Source: Deltaproteobacteria bacterium
Lineage (GTDB): Bacteria > Desulfobacterota > Desulfobacteria > Desulfobacterales > JAUVKB01
DNA: 9,062 nucleotides
NCBI GenBank assembly: GCA_030596405.1
Contig: JAUVKB010000082.1
Span: forward strand, 1 to 9,062
Reading direction: 5' to 3'
The notes under the pieces were generated by a model. The model did not search any database. It was not told the origin of the DNA and saw only the letters and a program-made list of their open reading frames with translations. Below are positions 1 through 7,660 of this stretch, one piece after another; position 1 is the first letter of the stretch; every line of letters starts with the position of its first letter. A program made the position numbers and the translations under genes.

Positions 1-42
1 AAACATCAATACCGAGATTATATAACACCTTATTTTTTTCAT
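1..42 (-). CDS. Start of an unidentified gene after gspE (partial, runs off left edge)
   Basis: An ATG at 42 on the minus strand opens a frame that stays open to the window edge: MKKIRCYIISVLMF, 14 codons. Two lysines and an arginine followed by a hydrophobic run look like the beginning of a signal peptide or a membrane anchor. A GGA lies about six bases upstream of the ATG and could serve as a weak ribosome binding site. The start is 42 bases after the gspE stop codon, with no terminator-like hairpin between, so it may be the next gene of the operon. It does not resemble the start of GspF, the usual neighbour after gspE, whose N-terminus is cytoplasmic and not signal-like. Too little is visible to name a product, and the frame could be a chance opening. 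Confidence 0.45.
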   Translation of the reverse strand, partial: MKKIRCYIISVLMF

Positions 43-84
43 TTGCGATCCAACCAGACAAAACGATTTAACAAATCACGGAAG

Positions 85-1836
85 TTATTGCGTAACCCTG
101 AGCACCTCTTCAATCGTTGTCAACCCCTTTAAAACTTTCTCAATTCCATCATCGCGCAGGGTAATCATGTCCATCCCCAGGGCTTCGTTTTTAATCTGAT
201 TTGCGTCATAGGCTTTGAGTATCAAGCTCTTTAATCTGCTGTTCATAACCATTATTTCAAAAATGGCTATCCGCCCCCTGTAACCCGTATTAAAACAATT
301 CGGGCACCCTCTTGCCTTATAGACAGTCTTTCCCCTGATCCTGTCCGGATCAATCCCCAGGCTTTTAAGGGCAATATCATCCGGCGTGTATTTCTCTTTG
401 CAATCGCTGCAAAGAACCCTGATCAACCTTTGTGCCACAACCGCCAAAACCGATGAAGAAATGAGAAAAGGCTCTACGCCGATGTCTACAAGACGGGTAA
501 TGGCGCCGGCGGAATCGTTCGTATGCAGCGTGGAAAATACAAGGTGCCCGGTCAGGGCTGACTGGACCGCAATTTCAGACGTTTCACGATCCCGAATTTC
601 GCCGACAAGTATAACATCCGGATCCTGTCTGACTATCGATCGGAGCCCCCGGGCAAAGGTAAGACTAATTTTCGGATTGACCTGTATCTGACTGATCCCT
701 TTTATCTGATATTCAACAGGATCTTCGATGGTCATTATGTTGATATCCGGCTTGTTGATAGATGATAAAATCGCATAAAGCGTAGTTGTCTTGCCGCTTC
801 CGGTAGGCCCTGTTACAAGAATAATACCGTTTGGGGATTCAATCAGTTCCTCAAGCTGTTTCAACCTGTCGGAAACAAGCCCGATATCCGACAAATTCAG
901 CAAAGAACCGCTCTTGTTAAGAAGCCTTAGCACCACACGTTCGCCGAACGATATCGGAATGGTGGAAACCCGCACGTCTATATCCTGATCACCTATCTTG
1001 ACTTCAAAACGGCCGTCCTGAGGCAGGCGTTTTTCAGCAATGTTCATCTTTGCCATGACCTTGATTCTTGAAATCAGAGCAGCCTGTATCCATTTTGGAG
1101 GAGCAAGAAGATTGTAGAGGATGCCGTCCACCCGGTAACGCACTTTAAAGCTGTCCTGGTACGGTTCTATATGTATATCGCTTGCACGCGCTTTTATAGA
1201 CTGGGTAAGGATATGGTTCACCAGTTTTATAATCGGCGCGTCGCTGATGTCGTCTAAAAGATCGGCCGTATCTTCGATTTCATTAATAATCATACTGCCG
1301 TTCTCTTCCATATCCTGAACAAGCTGTTCCGCGGAATCTCTGCTAAAATCGTAAGATATGTTTATTGCAGATAAAATAGCGTTCTTTGTGGAAAGTACAA
1401 GCTTATAATCGCCTGCGCCCAGAATTCTGGACAGATCATCTACCGGCTGAAAATACAAAGGATTATTTACGGCAATAATGCCTCCGGAGATATCAGGATC
1501 GTCCTGGCTGTTTCGCGTTTCAGGTTGAGGCAGGTTGTCGGACATTACGGCCTTGCCCCCTTTCAGGGGAACCATGACATATTTTTTTAAAAATTGAATC
1601 GGCACGCGCTTTGTAAAATCGTCCGCAATACAATCAACCGGAATATCAGGCCACAGAGGAATGTCATACTGAATGCTTAACGCTTCAAGAAACTGCATTT
1701 CAGTGATGAGCTTTTTTTGAACGAAAATTTCCCCAAAATCTCCTCCCTTTTCAATTTTAATACTTTTAATTTTATTAAATTCTTCTTCTGAAACGCCAAA
1801 ATTCTCTTTAAGTATCTGCGGAAGATGCTTTTTCAT
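85..1836 (-). CDS. gspE: Type II secretion system ATPase GspE
   Basis: Cytoplasmic secretion ATPase of the T2SS (GspE/PilB family of type II/IV secretion NTPases). It forms a hexamer on the GspL platform and powers pseudopilus assembly. From the ATG at 1836 the protein has 583 residues. An N-terminal GspE/MshEN-like domain spans about 25-160. The core shows SDIHIEP (219-225), KRLPQDGR (269-276), Walker A GPTGSGKTTT (343-352), the Asp box TIEDPVEY (369-376), Walker B ILVGEIRDRET (409-419) and the His box with LHTND (437-441). A zinc-type tetracysteine follows (C476, C479, C511, C514). All catalytic motifs are intact. The frame also opens at a GTG at 1872, but that would overlap gspD by 65 bases; the ATG at 1836 has GGTGAG four bases upstream and begins MKKHLPQIL, so I prefer it (overlap 29 bases). 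The N-terminal domain carries an apparent insertion at about 96-118. A PilB role is unlikely given the flanking T2SS genes. Confidence 0.97.
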   Translation of the reverse strand: MKKHLPQILKENFGVSEEEFNKIKSIKIEKGGDFGEIFVQKKLITEMQFLEALSIQYDIPLWPDIPVDCIADDFTKRVPIQFLKKYVMVPLKGGKAVMSDNLPQPETRNSQDDPDISGGIIAVNNPLYFQPVDDLSRILGAGDYKLVLSTKNAILSAINISYDFSRDSAEQLVQDMEENGSMIINEIEDTADLLDDISDAPIIKLVNHILTQSIKARASDIHIEPYQDSFKVRYRVDGILYNLLAPPKWIQAALISRIKVMAKMNIAEKRLPQDGRFEVKIGDQDIDVRVSTIPISFGERVVLRLLNKSGSLLNLSDIGLVSDRLKQLEELIESPNGIILVTGPTGSGKTTTLYAILSSINKPDINIMTIEDPVEYQIKGISQIQVNPKISLTFARGLRSIVRQDPDVILVGEIRDRETSEIAVQSALTGHLVFSTLHTNDSAGAITRLVDIGVEPFLISSSVLAVVAQRLIRVLCSDCKEKYTPDDIALKSLGIDPDRIRGKTVYKARGCPNCFNTGYRGRIAIFEIMVMNSRLKSLILKAYDANQIKNEALGMDMITLRDDGIEKVLKGLTTIEEVLRVTQ

Positions 1837-3907
1837 CGGGCTCACCAGGCTTGTCGCTGTCAGTCTCTTCACTGTCAGGCTTCTTTAAAAGCTCTTTTTC
1901 GTATGTATCTCTTTTATACATTTTGATGCTACCTTCCTCTATTTTTTCTATTTGCTCTTTCTTCTTTTTGTAAATCTCGTCTGCTTCCATTGGATTTTTT
2001 ATGACACGGGGCGTAAGAAATACAAAAAGATTGGTTTTTTCGCGTGACAAGGAAATTGTGCTGAACAGCCATTTCAGGCCCGGCACGTCTCCAAGGCAAG
2101 GGACCTTGTATTTCGTGTCGGTAAAACTGTCGTCGATAAGTCCGCCGATAACGACGGTATTTTTATCCTGCACTATCACAGTCGTTTCAATGGAACGTTT
2201 AAGCGTGGTCGGTCGGTCGCTTGATGTCGTCGAAAGTTCGTCCAGCTTTGTCGCTTCCTGTGAAATATTTAAACGCACCAGACGGCCTTTGCTGATCTGG
2301 GGCGTAATTTTAAGGGTTATACCGACGTCCTTATATTCATAGGAGCTGTATGTCTCGGCCCCGCTCTCTGCGGCGGATCTCGTCTGAAACGGCACATTTT
2401 TCCCGACGGTAATTGTCGCCTCTTCATTATCCGTGGTAAGAATCTGGGGTGTTGAAAGGATATGGACGTCCTTGTCCATTTTATATGCCTGAATGACAGC
2501 CGCCAGATTAGGAAAAATGACTCCCCCGATCTCAATAGTTTCACCGAATGCGCCGATGGAAAAACCTGCGGGCAAGCTGCCGGCGCCATACTGATTCGGA
2601 GTAACCATCCCGAAAATATTGCTGTATCCTGGACTGCCCGCACCGCCAAAGCCGCCCCCTATAAATCCTGTTTTCCCATCATAATCTGTCTTGCCTCCCC
2701 CCATCCATTCTGTGCCGAGAGCAAAATCCTTGTCTACGTTAACCTCCATGATAAGGCATTCGATATAAACCATCGCTCTTGGTATATCGAGTTTTTTTAT
2801 AACATCTTCGATAACATCGTAATCGCCTTTTTCAGCCATAATGATAAGGCTGTTGGTTGCCTTGTCGGCAGTTATCCTCACATTATCCGAAACAACAGGG
2901 GCTTTTGCGCCCTTGCCCGAGCCTTTCCCCTTTACCGGAATTTCCTGAAGCACGGTTGCCAAATCTTCGGCCACGGCATTTTCAAGATAATAGACGTGGA
3001 TCCCTTCCTTCCCCTTTGGAGTCTCATGGTCGAGCAATCTTACCAGAGTCTTGATTCTTGAAGTTTCGTCCTCGCTTGCCACAAGCACAATAGTATTTGT
3101 ACGCTCATAAGCCACAAACTTTGCCGATTTCCCCGCGTAGCTTCCTTTTCGTCGTTTTAAGGGTTTAAAAACAGTACTGAGAAGCTTTACGACCTCGGCG
3201 GCAGCGGAATATTCAAGGGGAATTACCGACAGCTCTCTGCCCACCCCTGCAATATCGATTGCCCCTAAAATCTGAACCAGTCGCAAAATATTAGAATATA
3301 TATCGGTTATGATCAGCATGTTTGTCGAAGAATAAGCCACGACTACACTGTTTTTCGAAACAAGAGGGGCAAACAATCTTTTTATCTCGATCGGATCTGC
3401 ATATTTCAATGGCACAAGTTGCGTTACAACCCTGTCTTCCGGTTCGCCCGTCTCCTTTCCCAACAGGATTTTTACGTTTTTTGAACGGGCATCAGGCGAC
3501 GGGATAATCTTGGTCACTTTACCTGCTTTTACGGTAGTGTAGCCGTGAACCTCCAGAACCGATTCAAACACCTTATATGCCTCTTTTGCAGTAATCTTTT
3601 CAGGAGAAATTATGGTGACCTTTCCACGAACCTTCTGGTCAACGACAAAGTTCTCTCCGGTAAGTTCACTGATGAATTTAATAAAAACATTGATATCAAC
3701 ATTATTAAAATCGATGGAAATCAAACCGGCCTGCCCCTTGTCTTCCCCGACGGCTTTTTTGCCCGTCAGGCTGGTTTCCACCTTTTTTTGATCTGTCTTC
3801 CGAGCTGTTTTTCCATCTGTTTCCGCCGCTGACACGCCGGAATGCAGAAAAAAAATAAATACCGACAATAATAGAACACCTTTTAGCAAAATAGAGTTTA
3901 GTTTCAT
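1808..3907 (-). CDS. gspD: Type II secretion system secretin GspD
   Basis: Outer-membrane secretin that forms the multimeric gated channel of the T2SS. From the ATG at 3907 the protein has 699 residues. A Sec signal peptide covers about 1-27 (hydrophobic core LLLSVFIFF, cleavage likely after GVSA). A lysine-rich linker is followed by N0 (about 62-138), N1 (160-222), N2 (226-297) and N3 (303-378), then the secretin barrel (about 380-637). The barrel has a glycine-rich stretch at about 402-460, the signature VPCLGDVPGLKWLF (602-615) and the closing strand LFVFLTPRVI (627-636). A charged Lys/Glu then Asp/Glu/Pro tail of about 60 residues follows, where other GspD proteins may carry a pilotin-binding segment. 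The frame also opens at a TTG at 3928 overlapping gspC, but only the ATG has a plausible ribosome site (GGTAG, five bases away), and it gives a compact signal peptide. The N0 domain is the expected partner of the GspC HR domain encoded just upstream. Confidence 0.97.
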   Translation of the reverse strand: MKLNSILLKGVLLLSVFIFFLHSGVSAAETDGKTARKTDQKKVETSLTGKKAVGEDKGQAGLISIDFNNVDINVFIKFISELTGENFVVDQKVRGKVTIISPEKITAKEAYKVFESVLEVHGYTTVKAGKVTKIIPSPDARSKNVKILLGKETGEPEDRVVTQLVPLKYADPIEIKRLFAPLVSKNSVVVAYSSTNMLIITDIYSNILRLVQILGAIDIAGVGRELSVIPLEYSAAAEVVKLLSTVFKPLKRRKGSYAGKSAKFVAYERTNTIVLVASEDETSRIKTLVRLLDHETPKGKEGIHVYYLENAVAEDLATVLQEIPVKGKGSGKGAKAPVVSDNVRITADKATNSLIIMAEKGDYDVIEDVIKKLDIPRAMVYIECLIMEVNVDKDFALGTEWMGGGKTDYDGKTGFIGGGFGGAGSPGYSNIFGMVTPNQYGAGSLPAGFSIGAFGETIEIGGVIFPNLAAVIQAYKMDKDVHILSTPQILTTDNEEATITVGKNVPFQTRSAAESGAETYSSYEYKDVGITLKITPQISKGRLVRLNISQEATKLDELSTTSSDRPTTLKRSIETTVIVQDKNTVVIGGLIDDSFTDTKYKVPCLGDVPGLKWLFSTISLSREKTNLFVFLTPRVIKNPMEADEIYKKKKEQIEKIEEGSIKMYKRDTYEKELLKKPDSEETDSDKPGEPDEKASSADT
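1841..1846 (-). promoter_or_regulatory. Ribosome binding site supporting the gspE ATG start
   Basis: GGTGAG, which can pair with the anti-Shine-Dalgarno as part of the extended AGGAGGTGA consensus, lies four bases before the ATG at 1836 and inside the end of gspD. It favours this start over the GTG at 1872. Confidence 0.5.
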
Positions 3908-3912
3908 TTTTT

Positions 3913-3917
3913 CTACC
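3913..3917 (-). promoter_or_regulatory. Ribosome binding site supporting the gspD ATG start
   Basis: GGTAG on the minus strand lies five bases before the ATG at 3907. The upstream TTG at 3928 has only AT-rich sequence before it, so this site decides for the ATG start and leaves a 13-base gap to gspC. Confidence 0.5.
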
Positions 3918-3920
3918 AAA

Positions 3921-4772
3921 TTATTCAATATTATATTCTATGGTTTCAATCCGGCCGTTACGCTTTACCTGTATTTGAGCGCCTGAAGACGATTTCAGAT
4001 TATCGTACAAATTCATGGCATCATCCATTGATTCAATTTTTTTCCCATCATAGCCTACTATTATGTCCCCATTCCTCAAACCCATTTTTTTAAAAATAGA
4101 ATCCGGTTTAATGCCGGCAAGGCTGTAACCGTCGGGCATTCCATTTTCAAAATGCGGGCGGATTCTTACCTGTTTCAAAAGCTGATTAACATCGTTAACC
4201 GCATTTTCAATCTGGGAACTTTTTAACGTGACTTTTCTCTTTTGACCCTCCCTCCTCATACGTTTAAAAGGTTGTCGGGCCTTTTGATTGCCGTCCGGTT
4301 TCTCGATATTTAATATTTCATCCTTCCCGTTTACGCTTAATACTACCTTCTCCCTTAATACCATCCTGACCGTTGCACTCTGAATCTTATCCCCTGCCCT
4401 GTAAAGATTTTGTTCTTTCCCGTTTTCTCCCTCAATGACGGCATAAGCGTTTTCTTTGTCGCCGGTAACCGTACCTAAAAGCTTTAATTTCAACTCCGTC
4501 TGCCGCAGTGTATCAACATTTACATCGTCAACAATATCTTCTTTCTGCTCTTTAATCGAAGTGCCAAACAGGTTGCGGTCACAAATCGCCCGGTAAAAAG
4601 ATATGGGAAAATACGTATCCTCTTTGTATGACGGATCATCCTTGCCGGAGACAAAAGACAGATCGAAATATTCAAGCTGCGGAGTTACAATTTTATAAAA
4701 AATAGTAACACTGAAATAAACAGCCGCCGTTACTAATATGAAATTTATCAGCGTAAAATAATGCTTTGTCAT
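3921..4772 (-). CDS. gspC: Type II secretion system protein GspC (HR and PDZ domains)
   Basis: Inner-membrane protein that connects the T2SS platform to the secretin across the periplasm. The 283-residue protein has a short cytoplasmic start, one membrane helix at about 8-28, then the family element CDRNLFG (64-70). The HR domain spans about 93-157 (LKLLGTVTG, AYAVIEG, YRAGDKI), the part known to bind GspD N0. A very basic linker covers about 158-185, followed by a predicted helix. A C-terminal PDZ domain runs from about 213 to 283 (AGIKPDSIFKKMGLRNGDIIVGYDG region), of the kind implicated in substrate recruitment. The ATG at 4772 is preceded by AGGA four bases upstream, nine bases after the gspN stop codon. 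Among T2SS proteins this two-domain layout is characteristic of GspC; a free-standing PDZ protease is excluded by the absence of a protease domain. Confidence 0.93.
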   Translation of the reverse strand: MTKHYFTLINFILVTAAVYFSVTIFYKIVTPQLEYFDLSFVSGKDDPSYKEDTYFPISFYRAICDRNLFGTSIKEQKEDIVDDVNVDTLRQTELKLKLLGTVTGDKENAYAVIEGENGKEQNLYRAGDKIQSATVRMVLREKVVLSVNGKDEILNIEKPDGNQKARQPFKRMRREGQKRKVTLKSSQIENAVNDVNQLLKQVRIRPHFENGMPDGYSLAGIKPDSIFKKMGLRNGDIIVGYDGKKIESMDDAMNLYDNLKSSSGAQIQVKRNGRIETIEYNIE

Positions 4773-4776
4773 ATCA

Positions 4777-4780
4777 TCCT
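4777..4780 (-). promoter_or_regulatory. Ribosome binding site of gspC
   Basis: AGGA (within CAGGATGAT) lies four bases before the gspC ATG at 4772, in the nine-base gap between gspN and gspC. The spacing is short but workable. Confidence 0.55.
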
Positions 4781-4781
4781 G

Positions 4782-5639
4782 TTACAGAGAAAATCCGGGT
4801 TTGTCTATCGTGCCTCTTAATCTGACCGGAAAGCCTTTTTGTGCGCCGTGTCTTTTGCTGAAAAACAGATTCGACGCAAAACCTAGTCCCTGATTTGCAA
4901 GAAACGAGTTGTGCGGTTTTATTGTCCCGGCAAGTTTTAAAACGCTTTTGCCAAAAGGCTCCTTTATGATAACAAAGCCGCTAAAACTGCCGTCAATCTC
5001 TTTTCCCTTTATGGCACAATGTTTGACGACGAGTTTCCTGCCGTCAATCTTTATATCGGCGTCAAAGCCATTTATATGAATACTTTTCAGAGTGAAAACC
5101 GGAATTGACAGCCTAACTTCACAATCTGAGGCATTGAATTTAACATTCAATGCTCCACCGGATGCATTGCCGTTAAATTCTATGCTGCCGTCAAGTATTC
5201 CGGATATTTTAGGGCCGTCCCTCTTTCGTATAAAGGTTATATCTTCCAAATTAATTTCGGCCAGATCGGTTTCAAACACAATGGACTTGTCTTCTAAAAT
5301 ATCGACCCTGCCTTCCAGAACTCCGGCATATGCCTTGCCTTTGAACGAATATGTTTTATTCTGCCCCAAAAGAGACAAAAGCCCCGGCATTATACTTAGC
5401 TCTTTTACATTGAACAATGAATCATTTATATATTCAACTGTTGCGTCATAAAATCTCAAACCGGGCGGAAAAACAGGCTTAACATGACCAATGGTAATGT
5501 TAAAATCGGAATTAATACCGTCAATCCTGCATTCGATATATTTTTTTGCCATGTCTGAAGGGAAAAGATAGTATATAAAAAAAACAGCTATAACCGGTAT
5601 ATAAATAAAGCATATTAACCGTTTCCCCGTATCATTCAT
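4782..5639 (-). CDS. gspN: Type II secretion system protein GspN
   Basis: Accessory T2SS protein, 285 residues. It has one N-terminal membrane helix (about 9-27, rich in I, F, V and Y) and a large periplasmic part made mostly of short predicted beta strands. That pattern, and the ending FPVRLRGTIDKPGFSL (270-285), is like the GspN family seen in Desulfobacterota and some other phyla, which is distantly related to AsmA-type periplasmic proteins. Family members are generally considered dispensable in some species and their exact role is unsettled. A GRVDI motif (110-114) and repeated G-x-I/L-x-G turns (for example SGILDGSIEFNG) support the beta-repeat fold. The gene starts 20 bases after gspM, with AAGGGG eleven bases before the ATG. 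The call rests on position between gspM and gspC plus fold style; similarity to the enterobacterial GspN is weak. Confidence 0.83.
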   Translation of the reverse strand: MNDTGKRLICFIYIPVIAVFFIYYLFPSDMAKKYIECRIDGINSDFNITIGHVKPVFPPGLRFYDATVEYINDSLFNVKELSIMPGLLSLLGQNKTYSFKGKAYAGVLEGRVDILEDKSIVFETDLAEINLEDITFIRKRDGPKISGILDGSIEFNGNASGGALNVKFNASDCEVRLSIPVFTLKSIHINGFDADIKIDGRKLVVKHCAIKGKEIDGSFSGFVIIKEPFGKSVLKLAGTIKPHNSFLANQGLGFASNLFFSKRHGAQKGFPVRLRGTIDKPGFSL

Positions 5640-5659
5640 GCCTTATTAATCCCCTTAAA

Positions 5660-6184
5660 TTAACGAAAATTAAATGTCTCAACCTGCAAGACAGCATCAA
5701 TAAATTCTTTCTGCCTGCCTGCTTTGGAGATTGATATCCTTTTGACAAGTACTATGTTTTTGGATGTTTCTACCATATACAGATAATCTGTCACCTGTTT
5801 TAAAGTAAGAGCCTGAAGTTTCATTTCAACCTGTGAAATAGTGTAAGGGCTGTCTTTCTGCTCAACCTTGGAGGGCTTCATATATGTTATATGTCCCTTT
5901 ATTCCCGCTTTTCCGGCGAGTTCGTCCAGAAAGGAAAAGAGCGTGAAACCCTTTTTCCTTTTCTTAAACCGCACACTTGATAATTCGACCCGTTTTGTTA
6001 TTGAATCGTATTCCGCTTTGAGTCCAACGATCTCTTTGAGCGTTTTTGCCTTAGCCTGAAGCATCCTTTTGTTACGCACCCTTTGATCTAAAACCGGGGA
6101 AAAAACAAATTGTATCAAAACAAAAAGGCAAATAAAACCTGCCGCCGAACAGATATAATATTTTTCCCGTTTGTTTAATTTCAT
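5660..6184 (-). CDS. gspM: Type II secretion system protein GspM (PilO-like)
   Basis: Small bitopic inner-membrane protein of the T2SS platform, partner of GspL. The 174 residues comprise a basic cytoplasmic start (MKLNKREKYY), a membrane helix at about 9-31, a heptad-like helical region at about 33-70 (probable coiled coil), and a C-terminal ferredoxin-like domain at about 80-174 with alternating strands and helices (for example VEMKLQALTLKQVTDYLYMVE, split across a strand and a helix). This layout matches GspM and its type IV pilus counterpart PilO. The sequence itself is poorly conserved, as usual for the family, so position next to gspL matters for the call. The start codon lies two bases after the gspL stop codon. 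No good Shine-Dalgarno is visible, which suggests translational coupling to gspL. Confidence 0.86.
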   Translation of the reverse strand: MKLNKREKYYICSAAGFICLFVLIQFVFSPVLDQRVRNKRMLQAKAKTLKEIVGLKAEYDSITKRVELSSVRFKKRKKGFTLFSFLDELAGKAGIKGHITYMKPSKVEQKDSPYTISQVEMKLQALTLKQVTDYLYMVETSKNIVLVKRISISKAGRQKEFIDAVLQVETFNFR

Positions 6185-6186
6185 TT

Positions 6187-7656
6187 TTATAATTGTATCT
6201 TCAATTTAAAATTTACGCGGTTTCCCGATTTTTCAATGTTGGCTGAGCTGATTGTGACTTTTTTAAAAATATCTTCTTTTTCAAGTCGGCTTTTTATATC
6301 ATCCACTGCATTGAACGTGTCTGTGCCGCCTGTAATCTGTATATTTTCCCGGCTTATTACAAGCCTTGTAAACGCCACATCAATATCTTTCGGGATCGAT
6401 TTGCTGATTTCGCTTAATATATCGATTTTCAGAATATTATTCTCGGTTTTTCCGGAAAACAGGGAAGTCTTCCTTTTTTCTTCGATTTTTACCCGCATCT
6501 GCTGCACCGGATCGACAATCCTTTTGACATCGGGAAATGTTGTTTTAAACACATCGATTATACCGGCGTCCAAACTGTCTATCCTTTTTCCCGTTGAATA
6601 AGAATCGATCATAAAAGAGACAACTGCCGATACAAGGACCAGCCCCAGTAAAACAGTACTTTTTACAATACTCTTTTTGTGTTTCTCCCAATACTTTTTT
6701 GCGGCAAAAGAGGTTTTGTGAAAATTTAAACAACTTTTTCTTTCAATTTCAACCATTGCGAGCGCAAGGGCATTGTCCATAAGCCCGGGTTTCCAGGATG
6801 ACGCGGGATGATTCTTTATTATAGTGACGTCGTCACGGACAAGATCGGCCTGTTTAACCGGAACGCCGAGTTGTTGCTCTATATCCTGCGCCATACTATT
6901 GTCGTCAAGGTCATATCCTCCTATCAACAACAAATCCGGTTTAAAATCATCATATACTATTTCATCAAAGGCAAACAGTGTGCGCTGGATACCAGTGCAT
7001 AGAGAGGTTTTATATTGAGCATTTGAAACTGCTGTAAAGGGTCGTATAAGGCATATTCCGCCTGAAGAGATGATATACAAAGCAGATTTTGCCCTGTCCA
7101 TGTCGACATAAATAAAGTTTTCAGAAACCTTTCCCGAACCGGACAAAAAAACAGCAGAAGCATAGCCGCCTACAGTTACTGTTTCCGGTTCAATTTTAAT
7201 CGATGCAAGCTTGTCAAGGTATGACTGGAGCCTTACTTTTTCAATACACGCCGCAATAATATCAGTTTGATCCGTCTGCCCGGGCAAATTTAATGTTTGA
7301 AAATCGATAACAAGGTTTTCCACAGAAAACGGCATTACAGATTCAAGCTCAAACGGCAGGATCTGTCTGATTTTTTTCCGGTCATTAAAGGGAACCTTCA
7401 TATTCCTGAAAAACACCTCGCCGGCGGGAACGGCTGCAATACAAACACAGCCGGTTATATCGATCTTTTCGGCGATAGTCACAAGCGCCCGGTCGATGCC
7501 CGTGTCTTCTTTTTCACCTGGTTTTTCACCTGATTTTTTATCCGGTATCGCAACATATTCATAGGCTTCTATCCAGTTCCCGTTTATACCGCTTTTGACC
7601 AAAACCGCGGATACGCCGCTATACCTGATATCGAGTCCAAGGACTTTTCTGCTCAT
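6187..7656 (-). CDS. gspL: Type II secretion system protein GspL (PilM/PilN-like)
   Basis: Inner-membrane platform protein that recruits GspE. The 489 residues begin with a cytoplasmic actin-like (PilM/GspL) domain, about 1-305, starting VLGLDIRYSGVSAVLV. The PilM-style segment MPFSVENLVIDFQTL lies at 108-122, and an LLLIGGYDL strand at about 242-250. The motif CLNFHKTSFA (309-318) matches the position of the NLRxGEFA-type element before the membrane helix of GspL. The helix spans about 332-350. The periplasmic part has a coiled stretch and a ferredoxin-like domain (about 405-489), as in PilN. The canonical PilM phosphate-binding DIGSSS is replaced by DIRYSG, in line with GspL proteins not needing ATP binding. 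AAGGA at 7664-7668, inside the end of gspK, precedes the ATG by seven bases. A short acidic and basic loop (about 40-53) is encoded by a 12-bp tandem repeat. Confidence 0.92.
   Translation of the reverse strand: MSRKVLGLDIRYSGVSAVLVKSGINGNWIEAYEYVAIPDKKSGEKPGEKEDTGIDRALVTIAEKIDITGCVCIAAVPAGEVFFRNMKVPFNDRKKIRQILPFELESVMPFSVENLVIDFQTLNLPGQTDQTDIIAACIEKVRLQSYLDKLASIKIEPETVTVGGYASAVFLSGSGKVSENFIYVDMDRAKSALYIISSGGICLIRPFTAVSNAQYKTSLCTGIQRTLFAFDEIVYDDFKPDLLLIGGYDLDDNSMAQDIEQQLGVPVKQADLVRDDVTIIKNHPASSWKPGLMDNALALAMVEIERKSCLNFHKTSFAAKKYWEKHKKSIVKSTVLLGLVLVSAVVSFMIDSYSTGKRIDSLDAGIIDVFKTTFPDVKRIVDPVQQMRVKIEEKRKTSLFSGKTENNILKIDILSEISKSIPKDIDVAFTRLVISRENIQITGGTDTFNAVDDIKSRLEKEDIFKKVTISSANIEKSGNRVNFKLKIQL
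7510..7538. repeat. 12-bp tandem repeat inside gspL (about 2.4 copies)
   Basis: The plus strand reads TTTTTCACCTG twice with a 12-base period (7510-7520 and 7522-7532, separated by single bases) and then TTTTT again. Because the period is four codons, copy-number changes would keep the gspL frame. The repeat encodes the S-G-E-K-P-G-E-K stretch in a loop of the cytoplasmic domain (residues about 42-49). Confidence 0.7.
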
Positions 7657-7660
7657 GAGA

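Noticed and set aside
85..1836. Assignment of the ATPase as the type IV pilus PilB
   Set aside because: The motifs are shared by both families, but the adjacent gspC, gspD, gspK and gspL settle it as GspE.
2207..2218. Three tandem GGTC units in gspD
   Set aside because: Only 12 bases, encoding part of the conserved DRPTT region; such a short run is expected by chance.
2001..2342. 113-codon open frame on the plus strand opposite the secretin barrel
   Set aside because: It is antisense to conserved gspD motifs, and its composition (many S, R, T and V) is typical of a shadow frame.
2317..2649. 110-codon minus-strand frame inside gspD
   Set aside because: It is an out-of-frame overlap with the secretin domain and has no domain or start support.
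2462..3061. 199-codon open frame on the plus strand opposite gspD
   Set aside because: It lies wholly antisense to a well-supported secretin gene, has no recognisable domain and reads as a shadow of the codon pattern of gspD.
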